Shown: in pieces, positions 28,297 through 37,935 of the stretch
Layout of the letters: the number at the start of each line of letters is the position of its first letter
Position numbering within the stretch: position 1 is the first letter of the stretch
Assembly (NCBI GenBank): GCA_047291315.1
Contig: JBDPYZ010000005.1
Span: 86,177-150,176, forward strand
Direction of reading: 5' to 3'
Length of the DNA: 64,000 bases
DNA from: Arsenophonus fragariae
GTDB taxonomy: Bacteria; Pseudomonadota; Gammaproteobacteria; Enterobacterales; Enterobacteriaceae
Made by a program: the position numbers and the translations under genes
Notes under the pieces: generated by a model
Databases searched by the model: none
The model's input: only the letters and a program-made list of their open reading frames with translations
What the model was told of the DNA's origin: nothing

Positions 28297-29199
28297 TTTA
28301 CCTGATGGAGAATCAGAAGGGAGAACGGTACAAACGGTAAGATGATTACGGTGACGACGGCTTATTCCCAACCGGTAGAGAAAAATGCGGTGTGGACGGT
28401 GGATGCGAATGATTTGGCCATTCAGTTCTATCGGGTCATTAGCATATCGGATAATGCGGATAATACTTACACAATCACAGGAGCTTTTTATAATCCGAAT
28501 AAGTATGCGCATATTGATTCGGGAGCCCGAATTGATAAAAGATCCGTCACCGTCATTCCGCCTGGCGTTCAGGTGCCGCCAAAAAACGTACGTATTTCTG
28601 CATATATCCAAATTAATCAAGGCATTGCCATCACAACATTAAGCGTCGATTGGGACGCTTCTGAGAATGCTATTGCTTATGAAGCACAATGGCGAAGAGG
28701 AAATAACAACTGGGTATCCGTTCTACGGACTTCAACATTGGGATTTGAGGTGCAGGGAATTTATGCTGGACGTTATCAGGTGCGGGTAAGAGCCGTTAAT
28801 TCGTTTGATATTTCATCAATATGGTCGAATGCGCCTGAGACAGTGTTGAAAGGGAAAGAAGGTGAACTGCCCATACCTATTAATTTCCGAGCGTCCACGT
28901 TAGTCTTTGGTATTAAGCTGAATTGGGGATTTCGTGAAAACACGGAAGACACGTTAAAAACAGAGATACAGTATAGCAAAACCAATGATGGTGAAGGCTT
29001 GATGTTATTGGCTGATATCCCTTATCCGTTAAAGACACATGAAATGTCAGGTTTGGCAGCGGGAGTGGTTTTTTATTTTCGAGCAAGACTGGTTGACAAA
29101 TCGGGTAATCAGTCGCCGTGGACGGAATTTGTTCTGGGTGAATCCGCATTTGATGCTAGTAGTATTATTGACGAAATTTCAGAAAAAGTTAACTATTGA
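28285..29199 (+). pseudogene. Host-specificity protein J, central fragment
   Basis: From 28285 a frame reads INLPDGESEGRTVQTV, then after a frameshift near 28338 continues MITVTTAYSQPVEKNAVWTV and IQFYRVISISDNADNTYTITGAFYN. Two fibronectin-III-like repeats follow (VDWDASENAIAYEAQWRRGN, RAVNSFDISSIWSNAPETV). This is the middle of gpJ, the tail-tip receptor-binding protein. The N-terminal half of J and genes L, K and I are absent. Confidence 0.82.
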
Positions 29200-29214
29200 G
29201 CTAGGTGAATTCAT

Positions 29215-30236
29215 ATGATGGGATTAAGAATAACTAACCCTGATGGTTCATCTTTTATATTTAACGAACATACCGCGCCAGCAACAAACCTGTGGACAAG
29301 AGCTGTCGGAGGTGGACAGTGGACATGTCCAAATGCCATACCACAAGGTTACAAATTCATTATTGCTCGTGCAGGGGCGTTAGCGAAAGTGCGATTTGTA
29401 CAACGGGGTGACGCGATGGTAGCGTCAGGAGCAGAGTCGTCAATCTCATGATTCCAATCCAATCGCTTAGTGACAGTTCATCACGCACGGTCTAGGGTTG
29501 GAACCAGTCCAAATCGTACATATCCTGATTATAGTGAAATACCTGCTGTAGGAAAGGCAGGGTTAAAGATAGCCGGTAGTAAGGTTTTTATAAACACCTT
29601 GCCGATTACAGGGTACGCATATGCTTTCCACAAGAAGATTATGACTATAGATGGAATTTTTAATCTATCTACTGTCGGAGCAGGGTTGACGTTAGATAAC
29701 GCCATCTTTTTTTCTATTCGACAAACGCAAGCAATTACATTAATCGAGAGTCTATCAGGGATAGCTCAGGAGGTGCTACTGGCTATAGAATAGCAAATAT
29801 AAGCCGGGATTCACAAAAATGGGCAAGATCGCAATACTATGTTATCGCTTTTAGAACAGCTAAAGAGGGCGAACTAGATACAGGGACGAATGGGTTAAAA
29901 TTACGTAATATAGCGGGTAAAGTGACATTTAATTCTCAGTTTAATGTTCTGACCAGACCTGTTTTAGTACCAGGTACTGAGTTTAGCGTAGTACAAGGAA
30001 AGACGATTGCAGGTATACGCAGACCGATGTATACACCGCAGAGAGTTGGTGATTATTTTTGGCACACTGACGGGGGTTATCTTGATTATCTCAACATTTG
30101 CCAGTATAGCGCAACAAGTTTAGGGCTTTCTCGTTACAGATATTATTACAATTCAGCATATATTGGGGAAACGACGACGGCATTGTCACCTTTTCCGGTA
30201 TTGGTTTTAGATGCTGAAGATTATTTTAAATTCTAA
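29215..30236 (+). pseudogene. Phage tail protein after J, one TGA and one frameshift
   Basis: MMGLRITNPDGSSFIFNEHT, then AIPQGYKFIIARAGALAKVRFVQRGDAMV. A TGA at 29449-29451 falls within SIS-stop-FQSNRLV, and the same frame goes on to 29770. A frameshift leads to YRIANISRDSQKWAR, GKVTFNSQFNVLTRPVLVPG and YFWHTDGGYLDYLN up to 30236. Probably a tail-tip accessory protein of about 340 residues; family not recognised. Confidence 0.6.
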
Positions 30237-30275
30237 TCAAAGAATTCTTCTATTTTATCTAAACGGAAAATAAAC

Positions 30276-31071
30276 ATGATATACAACACAGGCACCGTAA
30301 TAATAGTGTCAGGGTCAGCTATTATCAAAGGCACGGGTACAAAATGGAACAGTAATAATCCACTGGTATCAGTGGGTATGTTAATGCTTATCAAAAATGG
30401 TGATATGAACTATCCCTACATGATTAAAGCCGTTAACAGTGGTACATAACTGGTTTTAGCGGAAGCCGCAATATTTAGTGCTACTGACACAACCTATACA
30501 ATTAATCTTACTGAACCTAACAACAATAGTGATGCAGCCAGAGCACTGGTTGCTGCAAATACTTACATCCTGTACTTTCTGCAAAATATGGATACGTGGA
30601 TGGGGGATAATGGTGTTGTTGAACTTACGTTACCGAGTGGGAAAATGGTTAAATTAGAATCGCTTAAAGCCTACAGGAATTAGCTGCAGGGAAGACGGAA
30701 ATAAGAAGTGTTGAGAAAAGAAAAAAGCATTGGAAGGTAAAGCAGATGCAAGTAGTGTTAAGGAAATCAGTAAGAATTTAGCCAATAAATTTGATAAGAA
30801 GAATATTGCAGGAGAGTCTGGGAGTGCTACTGGCAAAGTGATGAGTCAGAAAGCCTGTACGGTACTTTTGCTAAAAAAAATTCAGGGAAATTCTTTCAGG
30901 CAGGGAAAATATATATAGATCCACCCAGTGGCTATTCAGTGTTATCGATAGGTGGATCAAATGGATATGACATTGTAGCGAATAAAAACACAAAAACGCT
31001 CACATTTAGTAATGTTAGTGAAAACATTACGATTAATACACCGAACAAGTCTGGCACGTTGGCGATATAAG
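30276..31071 (+). pseudogene. Tail-fibre protein, fragmented
   Basis: The N-terminus (MIYNTGTVIIVSGSAIIKGTGTKW) is the collar-like domain found at the start of many tail fibres. A TAA at about 30447 (SGT-stop-LVL) and frameshifts near 30680, 30720 and 30860 follow. Shaft pieces: EGKADASSVKEISKNLANKFDKK, YIDPPSGYSVLSIGGSNGYD. It ends INTPNKSGTLAI. Confidence 0.7.
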
Positions 31072-31085
31072 AGGATACTAAATAG

Positions 31086-31372
31086 ATGGCAAATCTGTTT
31101 TTAAATGATTGGCTGAAAGATCCCGGTACTGGCTTTATCATTCAGTGGAGACATATACCTCATCCTGTATGGTCTGTTACTTTTCCAGTTAGCTTTCCTA
31201 TACAGTCGCTTCGATCAGCAGCGAATGTATCAATCACGATACAAGACTTCGTCCACCCGCCTCCGCTATATATGATTTGTCTCTCACTGGCTTTGATCTT
31301 ACATGGGGTGCATTAGTTGGTAATTCTCCCTATGCTGGTAAATATACTAGATGGCTAGCAATAGGATGGTAA
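31086..31372 (+). pseudogene. Tail-fibre tip (gp53-like C-terminal domain), frameshifted
   Basis: MANLFLNDWLKDPGTGFIIQW, then after a frameshift near 31150 HDTRLRPPASAIYDLSLTGF and KYTRWLAIGW at the end. The GFIIQW...RWLAIGW frame is the receptor-binding tip shared by many tail fibres. Ends 2 bp before the assembly gene. Confidence 0.65.
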
Positions 31373-31374
31373 TA

Positions 31375-31793
31375 ATGGAAAAGGATAATGTTTATTATTT
31401 TAGTGCAACAAAATTATGTTGGTTAGCTGAATCATTGAAAGAGAGTTATATAAATGCTGGGACGTGGGACGATAAAGCTAAACCCGTTCCTTTAGCGTGT
31501 ATCAAGAGTATGCGTTTTGTTCACCACCCGCAGGGATAATGTTAGGTGCTAGTGAAAGTATTGATCCGGTTTGGCTTTATATCCCTCCTAAGACAAAGAA
31601 CGAATTAATTGCAGAGGCTGAGGATGAAAAATTTGCATTAATGCAGAATGCATCAGATATTATTTCACCTTTGCAAGATGCGATTGATTTGGACATGGCG
31701 ATTGAAGAAGAGAAGAAACAACTCAAAGCATGGAAAAAATATCGAGTACTGCTTAATCGCATCGATACATCAACCGCGCCGGATATTGACTGA
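31375..31793 (+). pseudogene. Tail-fibre assembly protein, frameshifted (copy 2)
   Basis: MEKDNVYYFSATKLCWLAESL, ESYINAGTWDDKAKPVPLA, then in the next frame VYQEYAFCSPPAGIMLGASE and WLYIPPKTKNELIAEAEDEKF, ending NRIDTSTAPDID. Clear homologue of the gene at 10578. The frame breaks near 31495, at the same point in the protein as in the other copy. Confidence 0.8.
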
Positions 31794-31829
31794 ACGAAAA
31801 AGCCAGATTGATATTTTTAGACAACAATT

Positions 31830-31866
31830 ATGACACCTGAATTATTCAGTTTTTGTTAGGTGTCAT
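31830..31866. terminator. Hairpin at the end of the tail operon
   Basis: ATGACACCT pairs with AGGTGTCAT across a 19-base loop that itself holds CTGAA-TTA-TTCAG. It lies between the plus-strand tail genes and the minus-strand acyltransferase. Confidence 0.55.
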
Positions 31867-31875
31867 ATTAATTAT

Positions 31876-33070
31876 TTATTTTTTCAAAAAAGGAGACTCT
31901 ATATATTTATAGGAGAAAAAAGAAATAATGCATATCAGAATAGAAGAAATTGAATAAACAAAAATAAAAGTATAATTATTTAAATTCGTAACTCCAAATA
32001 GAAAATGTGAAAAATAAGTAAGAGCAAACATTATTGGCATGCGCAATAGATAGATACTATAAGATATCTCACCGCAATAAACATATATTTTTTTTGATAA
32101 AAAATCGGACCTTGATATTACTAAAGCAGAAAATGAGGTAAACGAAAAAATAAAAACATCATTTTCATAAACATCATCGCTTATAATAAAAAATAATGTT
32201 ATTAATGAAGCAATACCTAACAGGAGAGTGACTATTCTTATTGAATTATCTTTTATCTCATATTTATTAAATGACATTGCTGATAAACAGCCAATAAACA
32301 AATATTTTCCCATGTTAGCTTGACAGAAAAGAAAAATAACAATAAAAAATAGAAATGATAACAGGAATGACATTGGAGAATTGTGATTAACGATTTTTGT
32401 TAAAGCACGAAATAAAGGTAATGAAACATAAAAAAAGCCACTCATAAGGTAAAGTCCATGTCGCGTCTGCTAGATTGACTGAATCCATTCCAAGTATTTT
32501 CAGGTTTCCATGAACCCCCAAAAGATATAATCTCAATGAATTAGTAATATCATCCAATGATATATTACGTAATTAATTAAAATTAATAACATATATAATT
32601 ATTACCCAAATTGTTGGGGAGAAAAGAAACAACGGAGCTAATCGTTTTATTCTCGATAAAAAAACTTATTCCAGTCAATATTAAATTTTTTTAATTATTT
32701 GATCAATGAATAAAAACCCTGTTATGCAAAAAAATATTTGTACGCTAATTCCGCCAGTAAAACTGATTGAATTTTGCACATACCCGTTTAAATTAAAGCC
32801 TTTCAAACCTAATAATGTATGTGAATGAGTAATGATAACAAAAATAGCGCATATCCCTCTTAAGCCGCCTAAAAAATAATATCTTTCGCCTATATTGCTT
32901 GTTGTGATTTTTTGAAAAAATAGGCAGTAATAAAAAAAGAAATAAAAACAACCGTTATCGCCATAATTGAATACATCATAAGACAATTCTTCTCTATCTG
33001 GCTGGTATAGAGCCAACCAGAATTTATTTTCAATGACTCGCGCTAAACCTATATTGACTACGTTCTTCAA
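31876..33070 (-). pseudogene. Acyltransferase-3 family membrane O-acetylase, broken
   Basis: The N-terminal part (32681-33070) has GGLRGICAIFVIITHSHTLLG, the conserved R-x-H region of acyltransferase-3 enzymes such as OafA, and ISVQIFFCITGFLF. The C-terminal part (31876-32445) has several membrane helices and CGEISYSIYLLRMPIMF. About 240 bases between them are full of stops. Its place after the tail fibres suggests a lysogenic-conversion gene that would have acetylated surface polysaccharide. Confidence 0.75.
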
Positions 33071-33151
33071 ATATCACGCCTATTTATTTGGCTTTTTTAT
33101 CGGCATTTATAAAATAATAGCAGATATAGCCCCATCAAAGAGGGCATGATC

Positions 33152-33922
33152 TTAACATCGTTGAAGGAAGTGGGTCAATTCTGCTCTGTGCCAGCTCGAA
33201 AGGGCACCGTTTATCATTAGCTGATTATCATTTGCAGCCTGAGATAACAGGTTATCTATCTCTGAAATCACCCTGTCAGCATTTTCACGTTTACGAATAA
33301 TTCGTTTAAGCGCTGTTTTTTCTGCATCCGCTATCATATCCTGCAGATGTTCTGTTACATACCAGATACGCTCACATTCAGAAGCAATAGAAGGAACTAG
33401 CCGTACTTCCATCGAATAGGGTGAAGGAATGCCTGTGACTTCTCTTAATGCATACCAGATAGCATTATTCCATACATCTCTGAAACGAAAGTTTTCGGTC
33501 ATGAGTGCAATGATAATGATGAGGGCGAGATTTTGGGTATCTTTATTGCTAAACTTTTCATGGGCTTCAGGGTGGGGTTAGTATTTAGGATGCTCATATT
33601 TACCCGTTTTTCGGATCGATGGGAGGACTTCATTAAACACCCAATCCTGAAATTGCTTTGCTTCTGGTTTGTTGCTACGGAAAATCACACGATAAAGGTT
33701 AGGTTCATTGACAAAAGCAAATTGTCGTTTTTGCCCGTCTGACCTAAGGTAGATTTTTTCTACCCTAGCTTTATCTAGCTGTTTTGAAAGCAAATCACTT
33801 GAGTTTATAACGGTCAAAGCTTTACAGACATCATTAATACAAAACCATGGATCACCGTTAATAACTTGCACACGGACGTTATATTTTTGATTGAAAGAAA
33901 ACGATATGGGTTGCGTATTCAT
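33152..33922 (-). pseudogene. BRO-type antirepressor (copy 2), single nonsense codon
   Basis: N-terminal BRO domain: ISFSFNQKYNVRVQVINGDPW, CINDVCKALTVINSSDLLSKQL, NLYRVIFRSNKPEAKQFQDWVFNEVLPSIRKTG. A TAA at 33578-33580 stands where copy 1 has Gln (KYQPHPEAHEKF). The same frame then continues open to 33152 with the shared C-terminal domain (NFRFRDVWNNAIWYALREVTG). Only one point mutation seems to inactivate it. A short expansion gives IIIIALM. Confidence 0.82.
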
Positions 33923-33954
33923 ATTTACATCTTCAGATATTGATCATTAGCCCT

Positions 33955-34110
33955 GTTCATAGGGCGGCCGGGCACTTGAACACCGATCTGAGACGGCCAG
34001 TAGTTTTCCCCAAACGGGTGTTGTATCGCTACTTGCTATCCGGCCATAAAAATCTATGGACGTAAAAAAACCGCATAACTGTCGGGCGCGGTATCCGCTC
34101 AGATGGTGTG
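33955..34110 (-). ncRNA. Candidate C4-type antisense RNA region upstream of the antirepressor
   Basis: GC-rich, non-coding stretch directly upstream of the copy-2 antirepressor. On the minus strand it has ACCGCGCCCGACAGTTATGCG, then GCGATACAACACCCGTTTGG and CTACTGGCCGTCTCAGATC. I recall closely similar blocks preceding phage regulatory genes in enterobacteria, and P1/P7 C4 antisense RNAs lie before ant. Assignment to C4 is from memory and needs a covariance search. Confidence 0.4.
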
Positions 34111-34163
34111 TTCAGCACCTAAGCGAACTATAGCGCATGATTTCTTCTTTCGTCAATGGGTAT

Positions 34164-34397
34164 TTAAACGAGTTCGCTTTTTGCTGATTCCATCTCGGCA
34201 ACAATAATCTCTATAAATTTTCTAAGTGTGCTCTCATGGGTTACAGCCCTAAATAAATAAGAATATTTAATATATTTAAAGAAAATTTTCATAAGTATGG
34301 TGATTAGAAAACACCTTAAAAAAAGTAGTTTGATTGCGTAAAATCCACTGAAAAGTTGGGTTTTTTTGTCATTTTTTAGCGATGATTTTTCCTCCAT
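34164..34397 (-). CDS. Small hydrophobic protein of unknown function
   Basis: 77 codons from MEEKSSLKNDKKTQLFSGFY with one likely membrane segment (FLRCFLITILMKIFF) and a charged end (IIVAEMESAKSELV). It lies between the C4-like region and tRNA-Pro at the prophage edge. No family recognised. Confidence 0.35.
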   Translation of the reverse strand: MEEKSSLKNDKKTQLFSGFYAIKLLFLRCFLITILMKIFFKYIKYSYLFRAVTHESTLRKFIEIIVAEMESAKSELV

Positions 34398-34409
34398 TTT
34401 TCCCCCGAC

Positions 34410-34423
34410 AAAATTTATGTACA
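34410..34423. repeat. Candidate right attachment core
   Basis: AAAATTTATGTACA, identical to 11145-11158, about 40 bp beyond the 3' end of tRNA-Pro. Phages often integrate at tRNA 3' ends, so this pair could bound an 11.1-34.4 kb prophage. The evidence is a 14-bp AT-rich match only. Confidence 0.35.
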
Positions 34424-34427
34424 AAAA

Positions 34428-34449
34428 AACCAATCATAATTGATTGGTT
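34428..34449 (-). terminator. Terminator of tRNA-Pro
   Basis: Stem AACCAATCA / TGATTGGTT with 4-base loop, followed on the minus strand by TTTTTTT. It lies 14 bp after the tRNA 3' end. Confidence 0.85.
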
Positions 34450-34463
34450 TTCTTATTAAATCC

Positions 34464-34540
34464 TGGTCGGCATGAGAGGACTTGAACCTCCGACCCCCGA
34501 CACCCCATGACGGTGCGCTACCAAGCTGCGCTACATGCCG
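34464..34540 (-). tRNA. proL: tRNA-Pro (anticodon GGG)
   Basis: 77 bases with 7-bp acceptor CGGCATG/CATGCCG, D-arm GCGCAGCTTGGTAGCGC, anticodon loop ATGGGGT (anticodon GGG), T-arm GGAGGTTCAAGTCCTCT and encoded ACCA end. The anticodon arm is the same as E. coli proL. It lies 74 bp after yejM on the same strand, as proL does in E. coli. Confidence 0.97.
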
Positions 34541-34614
34541 ATATAGGTTCGCTATACTACCGTTTTTTTGGTTAAAATCAATAGCAACTGCTACGACCGA
34601 TTTATTTTTAAGCA

Positions 34615-36360
34615 TTAATTAATATTAAAGCGGGTAGATTCGGCAAAAGCTCTTAGCAGCTGTGTTAAATTAGGTTTTTCATCTTTTATTTTTTTGCCTT
34701 TATCATCAAAGATATAAACTTCTCCATTTTGATTAAGGTAAAGCGTTTTATTGGAAAAACTAATAATTAGGACCTGTTCATCACCTAATAAGATCCACGG
34801 TTGGTTACGTTTAGGTGTAAAAAGATCTTCACCTTGAGAATAGTCTTCTGGTGAATTATCAACATAAAGTAAACGTTGCATTAAGGTAGTCATAATATCT
34901 TGATGACTGGTTAGCTTATTAATTTGCTGTGGCGGGGTATTGGGCCAATATACCCATAAAGGCACCTTCATTTGTTTAAGATTAAATTTACCATTAGTGA
35001 GCCATTTTGTTGTTTCATGAGTTTCTGTATTGCCACTATGATTTGCAGTAATGACGACAACTGTATTGTTTAACATATTTTTTTGTTTTAACGCATCAAG
35101 GATACGTTTAAATTCATTGTCTAATTGTGCTTTATTGTCACTTTGCGACTTATGATTATCAAAACCATTAATATTGAGGAAAGAGAACCAGCGAGTATCG
35201 CTTTGTATGTTATTTAGCCATTTAGCCCATTCATTGGTGGTTCGATAATCATTACTTGCAGTATTTTCGGGTAACGAATAATCTGCCAGAATTGCATGAC
35301 GGAATAATGGCGAGCTAAATCCACCCGATGAAAAGAGACCAAATTGGTAGCTATGATATTTTAATGCTTCAATCAAAGCGGAGGTTTTTCTGCTATTCAG
35401 TATACTATCCAAATAACTAGGCGATAAACCATAGAATAGGCCAAATAGAGCGCTTTGATTTTGGATACCTACACTGAGATGTTGATTGAATTGAGTACTG
35501 ATTGCTTTAAAAGTATTTAATGCTGGCATACCTTCAGTGGTATCTTGATAGCTAAGGTTATCAACGACAAGCAGCAATAAATTATACTTTGGTGCTTGTT
35601 TTTGGTAGCTAAGTGGTTTAAATGGATATTCAATAGACAGTGCTGAAGGGTTGCCTTCTTGTTGTATTTTGCGTTTATATTCCGCTTGATCAAGATAACC
35701 GTAACGTTCAAGAAATTTTCGCGCTGTCATTGGGTGAGATAGCGGATAGTTAGCTCTTTGCATGGTTATTGGGCGATAAAAATTTGCATCAGCCCAAATA
35801 TACATTAAATGTGAAGCAACAAATGTTGTGATAAAGATACCTACCAAGGGTTTAGTGAATCGTTGACGGTTTAGGCTACGTAATTTTTGCCAACTCCATG
35901 TAGCAAATAACATCTCAATTAAGAAAATAATTGGCATACAAATAAACATCAGCTGCCATTCTCGTGCCATTTCGCCATTTTTAGGATTTATTAATAATTC
36001 CCATAGTAGTGGCGTTAAATGGAGGTTATAGTGCGAAAAAAACGCGATATCAAAAATGAGAAAAGTCAGTATGGTTGTGACAAGGGTAGTGTATAGAAAT
36101 CTTAATAGTAGCTGTGAGCCAATAATGAAAGTGATAGGAAAGATAATTAAAAGATAGCAGGCAAAAATAACAAAGCTGAAATGCCCAAGCCAACTAACAA
36201 TGGCATAAATACGGCCAAATAGTGTACTCGGCCAATCAAAAATAAACAGATATCGGCTACTTAATACTAAATTAAGTACTATATTAAATAACGTGAACCA
36301 ATGTCCCCAGCTTATCATCTGGGAGACTTTTTCACGATAGTTTCGAGAGTTGGTCACCAT
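34615..36360 (-). CDS. yejM: Inner-membrane LPS regulator YejM (PbgA/LapC)
   Basis: 581 residues (E. coli 586). The N-terminal third has five membrane helices (e.g. WFTLFNIVLNLVLSSRYLF). The periplasmic part has the alkaline-phosphatase/sulfatase fold (YNLLLLVVDNLSYQDTTEGM, VVVITANHSGNTETHE). In E. coli it senses LPS in the inner membrane and protects LpxC from LapB/FtsH degradation, so it is essential for envelope balance. Intact and followed by yejL upstream, 20 bp apart, in one operon. Confidence 0.95.
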   Translation of the reverse strand: MVTNSRNYREKVSQMISWGHWFTLFNIVLNLVLSSRYLFIFDWPSTLFGRIYAIVSWLGHFSFVIFACYLLIIFPITFIIGSQLLLRFLYTTLVTTILTFLIFDIAFFSHYNLHLTPLLWELLINPKNGEMAREWQLMFICMPIIFLIEMLFATWSWQKLRSLNRQRFTKPLVGIFITTFVASHLMYIWADANFYRPITMQRANYPLSHPMTARKFLERYGYLDQAEYKRKIQQEGNPSALSIEYPFKPLSYQKQAPKYNLLLLVVDNLSYQDTTEGMPALNTFKAISTQFNQHLSVGIQNQSALFGLFYGLSPSYLDSILNSRKTSALIEALKYHSYQFGLFSSGGFSSPLFRHAILADYSLPENTASNDYRTTNEWAKWLNNIQSDTRWFSFLNINGFDNHKSQSDNKAQLDNEFKRILDALKQKNMLNNTVVVITANHSGNTETHETTKWLTNGKFNLKQMKVPLWVYWPNTPPQQINKLTSHQDIMTTLMQRLLYVDNSPEDYSQGEDLFTPKRNQPWILLGDEQVLIISFSNKTLYLNQNGEVYIFDDKGKKIKDEKPNLTQLLRAFAESTRFNIN

Positions 36361-36380
36361 GTAATATTTTATCTGCTAAA

Positions 36381-36608
36381 TTAGTGAATTTTTTCTTCAT
36401 TAACAGAAGAAAGTAATGCCTGAGCGAAAGATTCTGCAATGGTTTTACGCTGCGTTAGTGTAGCAGTTGTATTAATTAAGTTTGTTACAATGTTACCTAA
36501 TACCACCAATGATAGATCAGTTGGTGTTTTATGTTTTTCTAGTACCTTGACTAATTCTAGAAGTAGATGTTCAATTTGCTCATCACTATAATGAGATGAT
36601 TGTGGCAT
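36381..36608 (-). CDS. yejL: UPF0352 protein YejL
   Basis: 75 residues, the same as E. coli YejL: MPQSSHYSDEQIEHLLLELV, KHKTPTDLSLVVLGNIVTNLIN, then AESFAQALLSSVNEEKIH. Small all-helical dimer of unknown function. Directly upstream of yejM and divergent from the yejK remnant, as in E. coli. Confidence 0.95.
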   Translation of the reverse strand: MPQSSHYSDEQIEHLLLELVKVLEKHKTPTDLSLVVLGNIVTNLINTTATLTQRKTIAESFAQALLSSVNEEKIH

Positions 36609-36865
36609 AATAAAAATCCTAAATGAATAAAGCTTTATATTTTAGCGTATTGTTGAGTTTTTGCTGTAGCTGTTTTATCTAATTTAACAGGATAATTTCA
36701 TTTAGTAATATTTTAAATTAACCCGTTGTCATAAGTTACAAATCTTATTATATGTCCATAATACAAAAATGTTATATCAATAGATACCAATTTGGCAGCG
36801 GGAAAAGATTATCGATGTTTGAATACCATTGTTCTTTGTGCCATAGATAAATTAAGGAGTAAATG

Positions 36866-37859
36866 ATGAGTCTGGATATTTGCCATATTGTTTTACATAA
36901 GTTAATCAAATGCGATGAATAAATACTAGCGGTTGTGCTGCGTGATTTTTTATTAGGCACGGATAATATAGTGCAAGAAATGATGGTAGAATTGCATCGA
37001 ATTTAGCGCTAAAAGTAAAGCATTTGCCACTTTTAATCAAGCGAGCGAATTAGCTAATGCATTCGTTTCTCTTAAGAAAAGGGGATGAAGAGACTTTTTG
37101 GGATTTAGCCGTGCGGCCACAATTCATTTGTGGGATGAATTGGCAAAATATCCATTTGCAGAAGGTGGTGTGGTACTGTTTTGTCAGTATCGTTATTTCG
37201 CGGTTGATTACTTATTAATAGCCGTATTAAATAGCTGTAATAGTATGTTTATTAATGATAATTTAGAATTGAACACTACGCATTATTTTGATATTCCTCA
37301 TGTTGATATTGTTGCTCTCATAGATTTGACCGAATGGGAAAGAAATCCTGCTTCTGAATGTTATTTGACGTTTTTAAAAGGGCGTGTTATGCGTAAGGTG
37401 TCTAATTTTTTTATGGATTTTGTGTCAGCTAGAGAAGGCATGAATATTAAAATACAGAATAAAGGATTACTGCAAACCGTTAATGATTATTGTGATTCTT
37501 CTGAGTTAAACCAGGCAGCAATGCAGGAGTATTGACAGCAAGTTTATCGTTATTGTAATGAGTAACAACAAGCCGGAGAAGAAATTGAATTAAAACGCTT
37601 ATCAAAAGAGTTACCCGCTTTAGGAGAGTATAATTTTGCTGAATTTACTCAACAAAATAGCTATCAATTGGCAAAAAGTTTTCCACTAGATCGCATTACT
37701 ACTAAATATTCAGGTAGCGGTGGTGGTTTGATCATTAACTTTGATGCTTTGTTACTTGATGAGTGTATTTTTTGAGATCAGGCAACGGATACTTTAACAA
37801 TTAAAGGTACACTACTGAACTTACGTGAGCAATTAGAGCGTTGCAAGAAAAGTCGTTGA
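36866..37859 (+). pseudogene. yejK: Nucleoid-associated protein YejK, multiply broken
   Basis: Follows E. coli YejK (335 residues) throughout. MSLDICHIVLHKLIKCDE is followed by TGA/TAA stops and frameshifts to about 37100. An intact middle (ELAKYPFAEGGVVLFCQYRY, HVDIVALIDLTEWERNP, YLTFLKGRVMRKVSNFFMDF) runs to a TGA at 37533. The end has YSGSGGGLIINFDALL and TDTLTIKGTLLNLREQLE with more stops. AAGGAG remains before the start. Nucleoid-binding protein, lost. Confidence 0.93.
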
Positions 37860-37870
37860 TGATGAAAAAT

Positions 37871-37896
37871 AAATAACGCCGCAAGCGCGGCGTTAT
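37871..37896. terminator. Strong hairpin between yejK and rplY
   Basis: AATAACGCCGC / GCGGCGTTATT, an 11-bp GC-rich stem with loop AAGC and T-rich sequence on both sides. Shared terminator for convergent yejK and rplY. Confidence 0.88.
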
Positions 37897-37935
37897 TTAT
37901 TATTGGCTTAGTGAAAAAAGTGCTATTTTGCGTTA

